Source: an uncultured Prevotellaceae bacterium
Lineage (GTDB): Bacteria; Bacteroidota; Bacteroidia; Bacteroidales; Bacteroidaceae
Assembly: GCA_900321965.1 (NCBI GenBank)
Contig: ONYA01000012.1
Coordinates: forward strand, 50,746 to 114,745
Length of the DNA stretch: 64,000 nt
Direction of reading: 5' to 3'
Below the pieces are notes generated by a model. It did not search any database and had not been told where the DNA came from. It saw only the letters and a program-made list of their open reading frames with translations. This document shows positions 26,290 to 36,880 of this stretch, piece by piece; the stretch's first letter is position 1, and each line of letters begins with the position of its first letter. The position numbers and the translations under genes were made by a program.

Positions 26290-27627
26290 ATGAAATTCAG
26301 AGCTATTTTGTCGCTGATGCTCGCTTTGGCATGCCTCACGGCGACGGGAAAGAAGAAAGTGCAGAAACAGCAGCTGTGGCCTGACGGTACGCCTGTTTCC
26401 GAATGGTTCAGCGATACCACCCGTGTGGATCTCTCAGGCCTAAAGCGCTACGTCGTCACTGACTACGGCGTCGATGGTTATAGTACTGAGGTGCAGACGG
26501 CGCGGCTGCAGGCCGTCATCGACCGTTGCGCCAACGAGGGTGGGGGCGTCGTCGTCATTCCCCGTGGCACGTTTGTCTCCGGTTCGCTGTTCTTCAAGCC
26601 CAAGACCCATCTGCTCATTGAGGAAGGTGGTGAGTTGCAGGGCTCTACGCGCATCAAGCACTTCCCCGTTGTCAAGACCCGCATGGAAGGCCAGACACTC
26701 GACTATTTTGCCGCTTTGGTCAATGCCGACGGCGTTGACGGTTTTACGATTACCGGTCCAGGCACCATTAACGGCAATGGCCAGCCTTATTGGGAAGAGT
26801 TCTGGATTCGCCGCAAGTACAACCGCAACTGCACCAACCTCGAAGCCCTTCGTCCGCGTAACGTGTACATCTCTAATTCGAAGAATGTCACCGTTCAGGA
26901 CGTGAAGATTATCAATTCGCCGTTCTGGACGAACCACCTCTACCGTTGCGAGAACGTCCGTTACTTGGGCTGTTATATCTATGCCCCGACGGAGAACGTG
27001 ACGCCAGTCGACCCCAAGCGCGGCGCACCTTCCAGCGATGCCATCGACCTCGATGTCTGCTCGAACGTCCTCATCCACGGCTGCTATATGCACGTCAACG
27101 ACGATGCCGTCGTGCTGAAGGGCGGCAAGGGGACGTGGGCTGATAAAGATCCGAATAACGGTCCCTGCCGCAACATCATCATCGAGGACTGTACCTATGG
27201 AAAGGTGCATGGCTGCCTGACACTTGGCTCCGAGTCGCTCGACGACCATAATGTCATCTTGCGCCGCATTCACGTCAAGTCGGCCACCCGTGTGCTGTGG
27301 TTGAAGATGCGTCCCGACACGCCCCAGCACTATGAGTATGTTACCGTCGAGGATATTACCGGCCAGTGTGGCTCGTTCCTCGTTGTCCGTCCCTGGACGC
27401 AGTTCTTCAAGCCTGAAGACCGAGAAGATATGCCGTTGTCGCAATGTAACAACATCACTATCCGCAACATCCGCATGACCACGAAGAACTTCTTCGACGT
27501 CGGCAAGAGCGACAAGTACCGCCTCACGGACTTCACCTTTGAGAATATCAACGTGAAAGACGAGAAAAAAGCTTTCGACCCCTCGCTCATTGACAACTGT
27601 ACGTCGAAAAACGTCGTCATTGAGTAG
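26290..27627 (+). CDS. GH28 polygalacturonase-type glycosidase, secreted
   Basis: 445 residues from MKFRAILSLMLALACLTATG, a signal peptide; the longer open frame runs through the promoter. The right-handed beta-helix enzyme family GH28 is indicated by SSDAIDLD (about 246), NDDAVVLKGG (about 269), HGCLTLGSES (about 307) and LWLKMR (about 336), standing for the usual NTD, DD, GHG and RIK sites with some substitutions. It would hydrolyse galacturonic acid linkages in pectin. It has no PUL neighbours but, with the GH43 and DUF4450-like genes, suggests plant cell-wall use. Confidence 0.9.
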   Translation: MKFRAILSLMLALACLTATGKKKVQKQQLWPDGTPVSEWFSDTTRVDLSGLKRYVVTDYGVDGYSTEVQTARLQAVIDRCANEGGGVVVIPRGTFVSGSLFFKPKTHLLIEEGGELQGSTRIKHFPVVKTRMEGQTLDYFAALVNADGVDGFTITGPGTINGNGQPYWEEFWIRRKYNRNCTNLEALRPRNVYISNSKNVTVQDVKIINSPFWTNHLYRCENVRYLGCYIYAPTENVTPVDPKRGAPSSDAIDLDVCSNVLIHGCYMHVNDDAVVLKGGKGTWADKDPNNGPCRNIIIEDCTYGKVHGCLTLGSESLDDHNVILRRIHVKSATRVLWLKMRPDTPQHYEYVTVEDITGQCGSFLVVRPWTQFFKPEDREDMPLSQCNNITIRNIRMTTKNFFDVGKSDKYRLTDFTFENINVKDEKKAFDPSLIDNCTSKNVVIE

Positions 27628-27656
27628 ACTGCCCGTCTGAGTGTCATACTAAAATA

Positions 27657-27688
27657 GTGCCAAAATGTCAGTTCCGACGTTTTGGCAC
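27657..27688. promoter_or_regulatory. inverted repeat upstream of groES
   Basis: GTGCCAAAA at 27657-27665 and TTTTGGCAC at 27680-27688, perfect 9-base arms with a 14-base spacer. The right arm overlaps the -24 element below. It might end the GH28 transcript or be an operator; the T tract after it is short. It is not a CIRCE element. Confidence 0.55.
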
Positions 27689-27698
27689 GATTTTCGCA
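27683..27698 (+). promoter_or_regulatory. candidate sigma-54 promoter of groES-groEL
   Basis: TGGCACGATTTTCGCA: GG at 27684-27685 and GC at 27696-27697 with exactly ten bases between, as in the TGGCAC-N5-TTGCA consensus (one change in the -12 part). No TAnnTTTG box is seen in the 45 bases before the groES ATG. Confidence 0.5.
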
Positions 27699-27742
27699 TA
27701 TAGGGTGGCAGACAAACGTTTAAAACATTAAATATTCTTATT

Positions 27743-28014
27743 ATGAACATCAAACCACTACAAGACCGCGTGCTGGTAGTACCCGCAGCGGCAGAAGAGA
27801 AGATCGGTGGTATCATCATTCCTGATACCGCCAAGGAGAAACCCTTACACGGAACCATCAAGGCCGTCGGTCAGGGCACGAAGGACGAAGCCATGATTCT
27901 GAAGGCTGGCGACGAAGTGCTTTATGGCAAGTATTCTGGCACCGAGCTCGAGTTCGAGGGCGAGAAGTATCTGATGATGCGCCAGAGCGATGTGCTCGCT
28001 GTCATTGAGAAATA

Positions 28015-28015
<1 letters not shown>
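27743..28015 (+). CDS. groES: co-chaperonin GroES
   Basis: Ten-kDa lid of the GroEL folding chamber. 90 residues, LQDRVLVVP start, mobile loop [17 protein letters not shown], and the roof and base strands are complete. It forms an operon with groEL, 36 bases downstream. Confidence 0.97.
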
Positions 28016-29683
<1,668 letters not shown>

Positions 29684-29712
29684 TTGGCTGATTTGTAAAG
29701 TCTACATAACAA

Positions 29713-29750
29713 AAAGCGGGGAAATGGCTCAATGGCCGTTTCTCCGCTTT
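29713..29750 (+). terminator. terminator of groESL
   Basis: AAAGCGGGGAAA at 29713-29724 pairs with TTTCTCCGCTTT at 29739-29750 (one G-T pair), inner GGC/GCC pairs. Confidence 0.7.
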
Positions 29751-29788
29751 GACATAAATCAAAAACGAAAAGTTTTGAGACGATTTTA

Positions 29789-29820
29789 TTTGGTAAATGT
29801 ATGAAAACGTAGTAATTTTG
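29789..29820 (+). promoter_or_regulatory. promoter of a candidate small RNA
   Basis: TTTG at 29789-29792, 20 bases, TAATTTTG at 29813-29820: an ideal -33/-7 pair with no reading frame behind it. Confidence 0.7.
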
Positions 29821-29824
29821 CAGC

Positions 29825-29920
29825 CAGAAAGGAAAAAATATTTTTGATTTGTTTTAGTAGATTAGTTTTTAAGTAGTTTGTTTTTGAAAAACGGGACGTC
29901 GCGATGACGTCCCGTTTTTG
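29825..29920 (+). ncRNA. candidate small RNA, about 95 nt
   Basis: Bounded by the promoter at 29789-29820 and a strong terminator at 29887-29919. The interval is AT-rich, has no ATG-led frame, and repeats AGTAG/TTTTT motifs. It could instead be an attenuated leader of the glycosidase gene at 29999, but that gene has its own -7 box. Confidence 0.5.
29887..29919 (+). terminator. strong intrinsic terminator
   Basis: AAAAACGGGACGTC at 29887-29900, loop GCGAT, exact 14-base complement at 29906-29919 ending in five T's. No gene ends within 200 bases upstream. Confidence 0.85.
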
Positions 29921-29983
29921 CTTTCTTCGCCTTTTCTTTAGCTTCTTTAACTTCTCTGTTTCCTCTAACTTCTAAAAAAGCCG

Positions 29984-29991
29984 TACCTTTG
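29984..29991 (+). promoter_or_regulatory. -7 box 7 bases before the glycosidase ATG
   Basis: TACCTTTG directly before ATG 29999; with the usual start site a few bases after the box, the mRNA would have almost no leader. Confidence 0.6.
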
Positions 29992-29998
29992 CACTCGT

Positions 29999-32941
29999 AT
30001 GCGAAAACTATATCTACTAATAGCCCTTTTCTTTGGGCTTATTGCCTTTGCCCAGAAGCAGAAGGTGGGCGACTTTATCGAGTCAACATCCTATAATCTC
30101 GACAAGACCGGTGTTGAGCGCAGTCAGCAATACTGGCCCGAGGATGGCGGCTTCGTCTGCGAGAACGGGACAAACCGCTTCACCCGTGCCCTCTATGGCG
30201 GATGGACAGACTACCGTATAGAGACCAGCGACCGTCCGGTCTTCGCTATTGTGAAGAAGAACCACCACCGCCACCTGCGCTTCCTTGTCAACGGTGTGCC
30301 CTTGGACTCTACCGACTACTGCCGTGCGCTCTATGTCAACGGTATGCGTATCTACAGCCTCCGCGACCACCGTTGGGGTGAGCAGGCCGAACTAGCTTTG
30401 CAGGTGGTGGCCTTGTCCGATCGTGAAGGAGCCGTTTATCTGTTCGACGACCGCCGCTTTGCGTCGCCAGCGATATTCCGTGCTGAGTTGTGTGCCATCG
30501 CTAACCCCAAGCTGCACCGCAATGGCGACATTGGAGCCGACAAGCCGGGCGTCTTCGAAGCCTCACCGGGGCGTGAAAACCTTGTCGTCAGCGAGTGGAG
30601 TGGGGGACAGGAGACCTTTTTCGTTATCGATAGCATTAACAAGGTGGCCAGCATCCCTGCCGACGAGGCGCGCCGTTTGTTTCTGGCGGCCATCATGTAT
30701 AACGGCCAGCTCTCTGAGCGCATCAAGTTCGAGACACCCGATCCTTATATCAATGCCCTCGGCAGCGCCTTGGCCTTTGCCGCCGATGGCGACTGGGACG
30801 GTCAGACGTGGCTTCACGGCTGTGTCGGCTGGCGTATGCCGTTAGCTGGCTGGCGTGCTGCCTACGTGGGCGACGTCTTAGGCTGGCGCGACCGTCAGCG
30901 CAGCCATTTCGATGCCTATGCTAAGAGTCAGGTGACGAACGTGGAACCCACAATTCCGCATCCTTCGCAGGACAGCGCACTAAACCTTGCGCGAGCTGAG
31001 AAGCGATGGGGCACGCAGATGTACTCCAACGGCTACATCTGCCGTAATCCTGAGCGCAACGACCAGATGCACCACTACGATATGAACCTAAACTATATGG
31101 ACGAGCTGCTGTGGCATTTCCAGTACGACGCCGACACGGCCTATATGCGCCGTATGTGGCCCGTCATCACCCGTCACTTGGCGTGGGAGAAGCGCAACTA
31201 CGACCCCGATGGCGACCATCTCTACGATGCCTATTGCTGCATCTGGGCCTCCGACGCGCTTTACTATAGCGGTGGTGCTGTCACCCATTCGTCGGCCTAT
31301 AATTACAGGGGTAACAAACTCGCCGCCCGCATCGCAGAAATCATTGGTGAGGACGCCCGACCATACGCCGATGAGGCTGAGGCAATCCTGCGGGTAATGA
31401 ATCAGAAGCTTTGGTTGAATGGTAAGGGCGTATGGGCTGAGTATCAGGATGCTATGGGCTTGAATCGATTGCACGAAAGTCCGGCTGTCTGGAGCATTTA
31501 TACCCCCGTCGACTGTGGTGCCTGTACCCCGGAACAAGCGTGGCAGGCAACTGGTTGGGTAAGTCAGAATATCCCCCATATTCCTGTTGAGCAGACTGGT
31601 TTGAAGACCATCGCCACCTCCAACTGGATGCCCTACTCGTGGAGTATCAACAACGTGGCGGCTGCGGAGGTCATGCACACCGCGCTGGCTTTCTTTGAGG
31701 CAGGCCGCAGCACGAAGGGCTTTCAGCTGCTGAAGGCCAACGTCATGGATCAGATGTACTACGGCCAGTGTCCCGGCAACTTCGGCCAGATCAGCTATTA
31801 CGATGCGGCCCGTGGCGAGTGCTACCGCGACTTCGGCGACTGTATCGGCATCTCCTCACGCACACTCCTGCAAGGTCTCTTCGGCATCGTGCCCCAGGCC
31901 CTCGACGGCCGCTGCATCATCCGTCCCAGTTTCCCCAGTGAGTGGGACAGCGTCGCCGTCAAGACGCCCTATCTGTCCTACGTCTATACACGGAAGAACG
32001 GCGTGGAGCGTTACGACATCACCCAGGACTTCCGCCAGCCGCTGAAGATTGTCGTTCGACAGAACTGCGGTGGAGGACGCTTCCACGATGTCGAAGGCAG
32101 CAGCCAGCAGCATCAGGTGATTGAAGTGCCGTTGCCCGACTACAACTTTACGCTGACACACCCCATCGTGAAAGGGAAACCACGTAGGGGGACCGACGAG
32201 TTGACGAGCGACGCCAAGCCGCGTCCGCAGACCCTCGACAAGCTCTTTAATGCCGAGGTCGACGACATCTTCAACAACAAGTATCTCTCGCCCCGACCGC
32301 AGACCACCACCCTGCAGATTCCCGTTCAGGGCATTGGCGAGTGGTGCCACCCGCAGTTGGCGGCCGACATCAACGACTCGGTCTTCCGGTCTCTCATCGT
32401 GCGCGACAACATCGTCGTTGCAGGTATTCCTTTCCGTACGCCTAACAGCGGCCCGAACATTGTCTACACAAGCCTTTGGGACAACTATCCTGACGCCGTC
32501 ACGATACCCCTCAAGGGCCGTGCTTCGGTGGCTCATCTGCTCATGGCTGGCAGCACCAATCACATGCAGAGCCGCATCGACAACGGCCTAGTCGTCGTTA
32601 CCTATGCTGACCTTACGACTGACACTTTGGCACTGCGCAATCCCGACAACTGGTGTCCCATTGAGCAGGACTACTACGTCGACGGTAAGGCTTTCCGCGC
32701 CGCCGAGCCCCGTCCGTTGCGTGTCTGTTTGGGACAGGCAACAGCCGACGGGAAGCCTCTCGTCAGCCGCGACCTTGGCCGTGAGTTGGGCATCAAGGGC
32801 GTCTATGGCCGCGAAATTCCCGGTGGTGCCGCCCAGATTCTCATGATGCCGCTGAACCCGAAGAAGAAGCTGCGAAGCCTCACCGTCCGCACCCTCTCCA
32901 ACGATGTGGTTATCGGCCTCATGGCTGTCACGCTGCAGTAG
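29999..32941 (+). CDS. DUF4450-like six-hairpin glycosidase, secreted
   Basis: 980 residues with a signal peptide (LYLLIALFFGLIAFAQ). The middle (about 260-640) reads like an (alpha/alpha)6 barrel: GCVGWRMPLAGWRAAYVGD, NYMDELLWHFQYDADTAYM, WEKRNYDPDGDHLYDAYC, GQISYYDAARGECYRDFGD. Its resemblance is to Bacteroidetes proteins annotated DUF4450, often in polysaccharide-use loci. The C-terminal 250 residues are beta-rich. The substrate is unknown; no SusC/SusD pair lies nearby. The six-hairpin call is by eye. Confidence 0.7.
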   Translation: MRKLYLLIALFFGLIAFAQKQKVGDFIESTSYNLDKTGVERSQQYWPEDGGFVCENGTNRFTRALYGGWTDYRIETSDRPVFAIVKKNHHRHLRFLVNGVPLDSTDYCRALYVNGMRIYSLRDHRWGEQAELALQVVALSDREGAVYLFDDRRFASPAIFRAELCAIANPKLHRNGDIGADKPGVFEASPGRENLVVSEWSGGQETFFVIDSINKVASIPADEARRLFLAAIMYNGQLSERIKFETPDPYINALGSALAFAADGDWDGQTWLHGCVGWRMPLAGWRAAYVGDVLGWRDRQRSHFDAYAKSQVTNVEPTIPHPSQDSALNLARAEKRWGTQMYSNGYICRNPERNDQMHHYDMNLNYMDELLWHFQYDADTAYMRRMWPVITRHLAWEKRNYDPDGDHLYDAYCCIWASDALYYSGGAVTHSSAYNYRGNKLAARIAEIIGEDARPYADEAEAILRVMNQKLWLNGKGVWAEYQDAMGLNRLHESPAVWSIYTPVDCGACTPEQAWQATGWVSQNIPHIPVEQTGLKTIATSNWMPYSWSINNVAAAEVMHTALAFFEAGRSTKGFQLLKANVMDQMYYGQCPGNFGQISYYDAARGECYRDFGDCIGISSRTLLQGLFGIVPQALDGRCIIRPSFPSEWDSVAVKTPYLSYVYTRKNGVERYDITQDFRQPLKIVVRQNCGGGRFHDVEGSSQQHQVIEVPLPDYNFTLTHPIVKGKPRRGTDELTSDAKPRPQTLDKLFNAEVDDIFNNKYLSPRPQTTTLQIPVQGIGEWCHPQLAADINDSVFRSLIVRDNIVVAGIPFRTPNSGPNIVYTSLWDNYPDAVTIPLKGRASVAHLLMAGSTNHMQSRIDNGLVVVTYADLTTDTLALRNPDNWCPIEQDYYVDGKAFRAAEPRPLRVCLGQATADGKPLVSRDLGRELGIKGVYGREIPGGAAQILMMPLNPKKKLRSLTVRTLSNDVVIGLMAVTLQ

Positions 32942-33073
32942 CTTTTTTTGAGTTATGTAAAGGTTTGCGGGCTTTCTTTAAAGATTTTTGCATAAAAGTA
33001 GTAAAAATAGCGATAATTGTTGTACCTTCGCGGCCGAAATAAGAAGAAATGATTATAAACAAATTTTGAATCG

Positions 33074-35119
33074 ATGAAAAATTTTAGAGAATGGCTAACT
33101 GCTGCTACCCTGTTATGCAGCCTTGTGTTTTGTGCTTGTGCCTCTGATGACGACCCCATTGAAGACTCCGCTGTAACACCTGCCCCGACACCGTCGGCGG
33201 TGGATAACGGTGTGTGGCCCGTCAATGAGAGCTATGTGGATAACTCCGTCCGCCCCGGCGACGATTTCTTCATGCATCGTATTGGCACGTGGTGGGCAAA
33301 TACGACCGTGAACGACAATCGTTTGGATCCGAAAATGGCAGGCTATATCACTGATATCGAAAAATATGTTGATGAGATAAAGCCCAGCTCGCCGAGTGCC
33401 GAAAAGCTGAAGGCTCATCTTGAAAATCTCGACGCCCTGTCGCAGCAGACGGCAAGCTTCTTGGAAAGTACATGGATTGCCTGCGGCTTTGTGGAAGCAC
33501 GTGAAGAAGCCGAAACGAATGGCAGTACGGCGCCATTATGGAAATGTCTTGGCAGGATGATGGCTCAGGGAGCCGCCGTACCTTTCACTTTTAATCAGAT
33601 ATCCGTGGGCGGTAAAGTCTGTGTGGTGCTGTCGCCGAAGGATTCGTCGTTTCCCTATAAGGAGCCATCGGGCTTACGTAAGCTTCTCAAGGATGCTGAT
33701 TTCCTTCGCTCGCTCGTGCCTCTGGTCGGTACGGGTGGCACACGTGCCGTGGATGGCAGCAAGTGGCCCCAACTGGTGACGATGCTGAATGAGGCCGGCA
33801 TCGACCCGGCTTATGTGTATCTGCCTGTTGACTTCCCGCATATAAGTACGATGAGTGAATCGGGTAAGAAGGAGTTGCAGGAAGCGCAGAAAGTGCTGAC
33901 AAAGTACTGTGACTCCGACGTCAAGGCTTTGGCCAAGTTAATATCCACCTTTGGTGCGAGTGAGTGGGAACCGTTGTCCAGTGAAAAGCTATTCACTGAT
34001 TATAAGGCTTCATTCGAGGAAAATACCGGCAAAACGACGTCCAAGGACGATTTCCTCGAATTCTATGCGGATAGTTACATGAACTATGAGCTCTCTTACC
34101 TCGTTGGAAAGAAGTTCGTGACTGATGCCTTCCGTCAGGATGGTGAGGAGAAGTGTAAGGCTGTCATCAACGTGTTTGCCGACCGTATCAGAGCCAACAC
34201 ATGGCTCAGCGATGAGGGAAAGAGGGCCGCTCTGGAAAAGCTGAACAATATCAATATCAATGTGGGGTGCCCGAAGAACTGGATCACCGAGGCCATCCCC
34301 GACCTGAGCAATAGTAAGTCGGCGCTGGAGGATGCCTATCTGCTGAGAAAGGCTGCATTCAACTTTCACAAGTCTTTGGTTGGCAAACCTCTCAAGGACG
34401 TGTCGTTCCATCTGATCATTTCGCCAGACTCAGACACGCCGCTAAGCGTGTTCAACGCTTTCTATGTCGCCAACTTAAACTCCATCAACATCTACCCCTG
34501 GTGGCTGATGAAACCTATCTACGACCCATCTTATAACCAGGCCGTCAACTATGCCATTATGACCGTCGTGGGTCACGAGATTACCCATGGCTTCGACAGT
34601 GAAGGCTATAAGTTCAATAAGGATGGCGACCCCATCAGCATCTTCACCAACCCTGCTGACGAGGCTAAGTTCGTTGAACTTGGAAAGAAACTGGCTGCTC
34701 GTTACAACGAGCTGGAGGTGCTGCCTACGGAAATGCCCGGCGAGATGAGCAGGGGCGACTTCTGTCTGGCTGAGAACATTGCCGACCTCGGTGGCTTTGA
34801 GATTGGTTTCGATGCATATACGCGCTATCTGCAACAACACGGCTTCAACGGCGACGAACTCGTGAAGCAGCAGCAGCGTTTCTACTACGCCTATACGGAG
34901 CAGTACCGTTCGAAGTACGGTCCTAATTATGTGAATCTTATACATAACGGCATGCCGGCTACAATCTTCACACCCGAGATAAAACCTGACAACCATGCGT
35001 TGAACCGTGAGCGTGTCAATGGCATCGTGCGTAACGTTGACAGCTGGTACAGCCTGTTCAACATCAGGGAGGGCGACAAACTCTATCTCGCGCCCGCCAA
35101 CCGTGTACATATATGGTAA
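33074..35119 (+). CDS. M13-family zinc metallopeptidase lipoprotein
   Basis: 681 residues. The signal sequence ends in a lipobox (LVFCAC), so it is probably anchored by Cys in the envelope. Zinc motif HEITH at about 501-505, third ligand in ENIAD (Glu at about 567) and NAFYVANLNSINIYPW match neprilysin/PepO enzymes, which cut short peptides. A weak -7 box (TACCTTCG, 33023-33030) lies upstream. The next gene begins behind a terminator, so it is a single-gene unit. Confidence 0.92.
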   Translation: MKNFREWLTAATLLCSLVFCACASDDDPIEDSAVTPAPTPSAVDNGVWPVNESYVDNSVRPGDDFFMHRIGTWWANTTVNDNRLDPKMAGYITDIEKYVDEIKPSSPSAEKLKAHLENLDALSQQTASFLESTWIACGFVEAREEAETNGSTAPLWKCLGRMMAQGAAVPFTFNQISVGGKVCVVLSPKDSSFPYKEPSGLRKLLKDADFLRSLVPLVGTGGTRAVDGSKWPQLVTMLNEAGIDPAYVYLPVDFPHISTMSESGKKELQEAQKVLTKYCDSDVKALAKLISTFGASEWEPLSSEKLFTDYKASFEENTGKTTSKDDFLEFYADSYMNYELSYLVGKKFVTDAFRQDGEEKCKAVINVFADRIRANTWLSDEGKRAALEKLNNININVGCPKNWITEAIPDLSNSKSALEDAYLLRKAAFNFHKSLVGKPLKDVSFHLIISPDSDTPLSVFNAFYVANLNSINIYPWWLMKPIYDPSYNQAVNYAIMTVVGHEITHGFDSEGYKFNKDGDPISIFTNPADEAKFVELGKKLAARYNELEVLPTEMPGEMSRGDFCLAENIADLGGFEIGFDAYTRYLQQHGFNGDELVKQQQRFYYAYTEQYRSKYGPNYVNLIHNGMPATIFTPEIKPDNHALNRERVNGIVRNVDSWYSLFNIREGDKLYLAPANRVHIW

Positions 35120-35143
35120 AGTAATTTCTGCAGACTTTGAAAT

Positions 35144-35179
35144 AAAATCTCCGAAGCGTTTGGCGCTTCGGAGATTTTT
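35144..35179 (+). terminator. terminator of the M13 peptidase gene
   Basis: Perfect 15-bp stem, AAAATCTCCGAAGCG at 35144-35158 and its complement at 35164-35178, loop TTTGG. Confidence 0.85.
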
Positions 35180-35190
35180 GTTTACCTTTG
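35159..35190 (+). promoter_or_regulatory. promoter overlapping the peptidase terminator
   Basis: TTTG at 35159-35162 in the terminator loop, 20 bases, TACCTTTG at 35183-35190, eight bases before the ATG at 35199. Confidence 0.75.
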
Positions 35191-35198
35191 CGGCAAGT

Positions 35199-36731
35199 AT
35201 GCAGAAACTATTGGAATTATATAGGCAGTGGAGTGGGGCAGAGCCCGCCACTACTGAGAAACTGCCCGGTGCGGGCAGCAACCGACAGTATTACCGTCTG
35301 ACAGCCGCTGACGGCACCACCGTCATCGGATGTATAGGTACCAGCCGCGACGAGAACCATGCCTTCATCTGTCTGGCACAGCACTTTACCAAGCGCCAGC
35401 TGCCCGTGCCATGCGTGCTGGCAGCGAGCGACGACGAGTTGCGCTACCTGCAGACCGACCTGGGGTCTGTCTCGCTGTTCGATGCCATCCGTGGCGGTCG
35501 CGAGGCCGGCGGTCGCTATACGCTGGCCGAGCAGCAGCTGCTGAAGCAGACCATCCGCCAGCTGCCCAACATCCAGCTGCGCGGTGCCCGCGGTCTCGAC
35601 TTCTCGCAGTGCTACCCCCAGCCGGAGTTCGACAGGGACTCCGTGCTCTTCGACCTGAACTACTTCAAGTACTGCTTCCTCAAGGCTACGGAACTCGACT
35701 TCCACGAGCTGAAGTTAGAGGCCGACTTCCGCCTGATGGCCAAGGACCTGACGGCGGGCGGCGACGAGCAGTGCTTCCTCTATCGCGACTTCCAGGCACG
35801 CAACGTCATGCTGGCAGACGGCCAACCCTATTTCATCGACTTCCAGGGCGGGCGCCGGGGACCGTATTACTACGACCTTGCCTCCTTCCTGTGGCAGGCT
35901 TCGGCCCGCTATCCCCATAAGCTGCGCCGCGAACTGGTCTATGAGTACTATAACGCGCTGAAGCAGTACACCGAGGTGCCCACAAGCCATCAGTTTGTGG
36001 CACGCCTCTCGCTCTTCGTGCTCTTCCGCACGCTCCAGGTGCTTGGCGCCTACGGCTTCCGGGGCTACTTCGAGCGTAAGCAGCACTTCATTGACTCCAT
36101 ACCTCCCGCCATACAGAACCTGCGCGAACTGCTGAGCACCATGCGCTTCCCCTATCCCCACCTCGTCGACGTACTGCAGCGCCTGTGTCAGCTGCCGCAG
36201 TTCCAGCAGATAGAGGTGGAGGCGGCGCGTGCCGACGGGTATAAGACAACCGACCGCAACCCCTATAAGCCCCACCCGAAGGACGGCCCCGCCACCTTCT
36301 CGAAGTACGACGCCCAGGGGCCGCTGGTGGTGCGCGTATATAGCTTCAGCTACGGCAAGGGCATCCCTGCCGACGAGAGCGGCAACGGTGGAGGCTACGT
36401 CTTCGACTGCCGCTCCACCCACAACCCCGGACGCTACGAACCCTATAAGAAGCTGACAGGACTGGACGAACCCGTCATCCGATTCCTTGAGGACGACGGC
36501 GAGATCCTCACCTTTCTCGAATCCGTCTACCGTCTGGCCGACGCCCATGTGCGCCGTTACCTGCAGCGCGGCTTCACAAGTCTGATGTTCTGCTTCGGCT
36601 GTACCGGCGGCCAGCACCGTTCTGTCTACAGCGCCCAGCACCTGGCCGAGCACCTGCATCGCAAGTTCGGCATCGAGGTGCGCATCTGCCACCGCGAGCA
36701 GGGCATCACCCAGACTTTGGCAGCTCTATGA
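35199..36731 (+). CDS. sugar-kinase-like (APH fold) and RapZ C-domain fusion
   Basis: 510 residues from MQKLLELYRQWSG; the open frame upstream overlaps the peptidase and is rejected. Residues 1-340 are an aminoglycoside-phosphotransferase-type kinase: catalytic loop YRDFQARNVM (about 195) and metal site IDFQGG. Residues about 385-510 match the C-terminal domain of RapZ, ending in CFGCTGGQHRSVY (Gly near 467). RapZ senses glucosamine 6-phosphate; APH-fold AmgK phosphorylates MurNAc/GlcNAc. The fusion therefore suggests amino-sugar phosphorylation linked to sensing. A MurU-like partner lies at 46593, beyond the secretion cassette. Confidence 0.83.
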   Translation: MQKLLELYRQWSGAEPATTEKLPGAGSNRQYYRLTAADGTTVIGCIGTSRDENHAFICLAQHFTKRQLPVPCVLAASDDELRYLQTDLGSVSLFDAIRGGREAGGRYTLAEQQLLKQTIRQLPNIQLRGARGLDFSQCYPQPEFDRDSVLFDLNYFKYCFLKATELDFHELKLEADFRLMAKDLTAGGDEQCFLYRDFQARNVMLADGQPYFIDFQGGRRGPYYYDLASFLWQASARYPHKLRRELVYEYYNALKQYTEVPTSHQFVARLSLFVLFRTLQVLGAYGFRGYFERKQHFIDSIPPAIQNLRELLSTMRFPYPHLVDVLQRLCQLPQFQQIEVEAARADGYKTTDRNPYKPHPKDGPATFSKYDAQGPLVVRVYSFSYGKGIPADESGNGGGYVFDCRSTHNPGRYEPYKKLTGLDEPVIRFLEDDGEILTFLESVYRLADAHVRRYLQRGFTSLMFCFGCTGGQHRSVYSAQHLAEHLHRKFGIEVRICHREQGITQTLAAL

Positions 36732-36737
36732 TGTGAC

Positions 36738-36763
36738 AAACGGCAGCGCCTTGCTGCCGTTTT
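36738..36763 (+). terminator. terminator after the kinase/RapZ gene
   Basis: AAACGGCAGC at 36738-36747 pairs exactly with GCTGCCGTTT at 36753-36762. Confidence 0.75.
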
Positions 36764-36816
36764 GTCGTGAAAAGCGTCGCCTGTCGCTATAAAAAAACAG
36801 AAAAAGCGTCTTACCC

Positions 36817-36848
36817 TTTGGTCTTTTGGGGAAAAACGCGTAATTTTG
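36817..36848 (+). promoter_or_regulatory. promoter of the type VI secretion cassette
   Basis: TTTG at 36817-36820, 20 bases, TAATTTTG at 36841-36848; first gene starts at 36881. Confidence 0.75.
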
Positions 36849-36880
36849 TAGCCAGTAATTAAAAACAATAATGTTAGAAT

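Noticed and set aside
27628-27742. CIRCE (HrcA) operator before groES
   Set aside because: No TTAGCACTC-N9-GAGTGCTAA-like sequence; the inverted repeat present has a different sequence and spacing.
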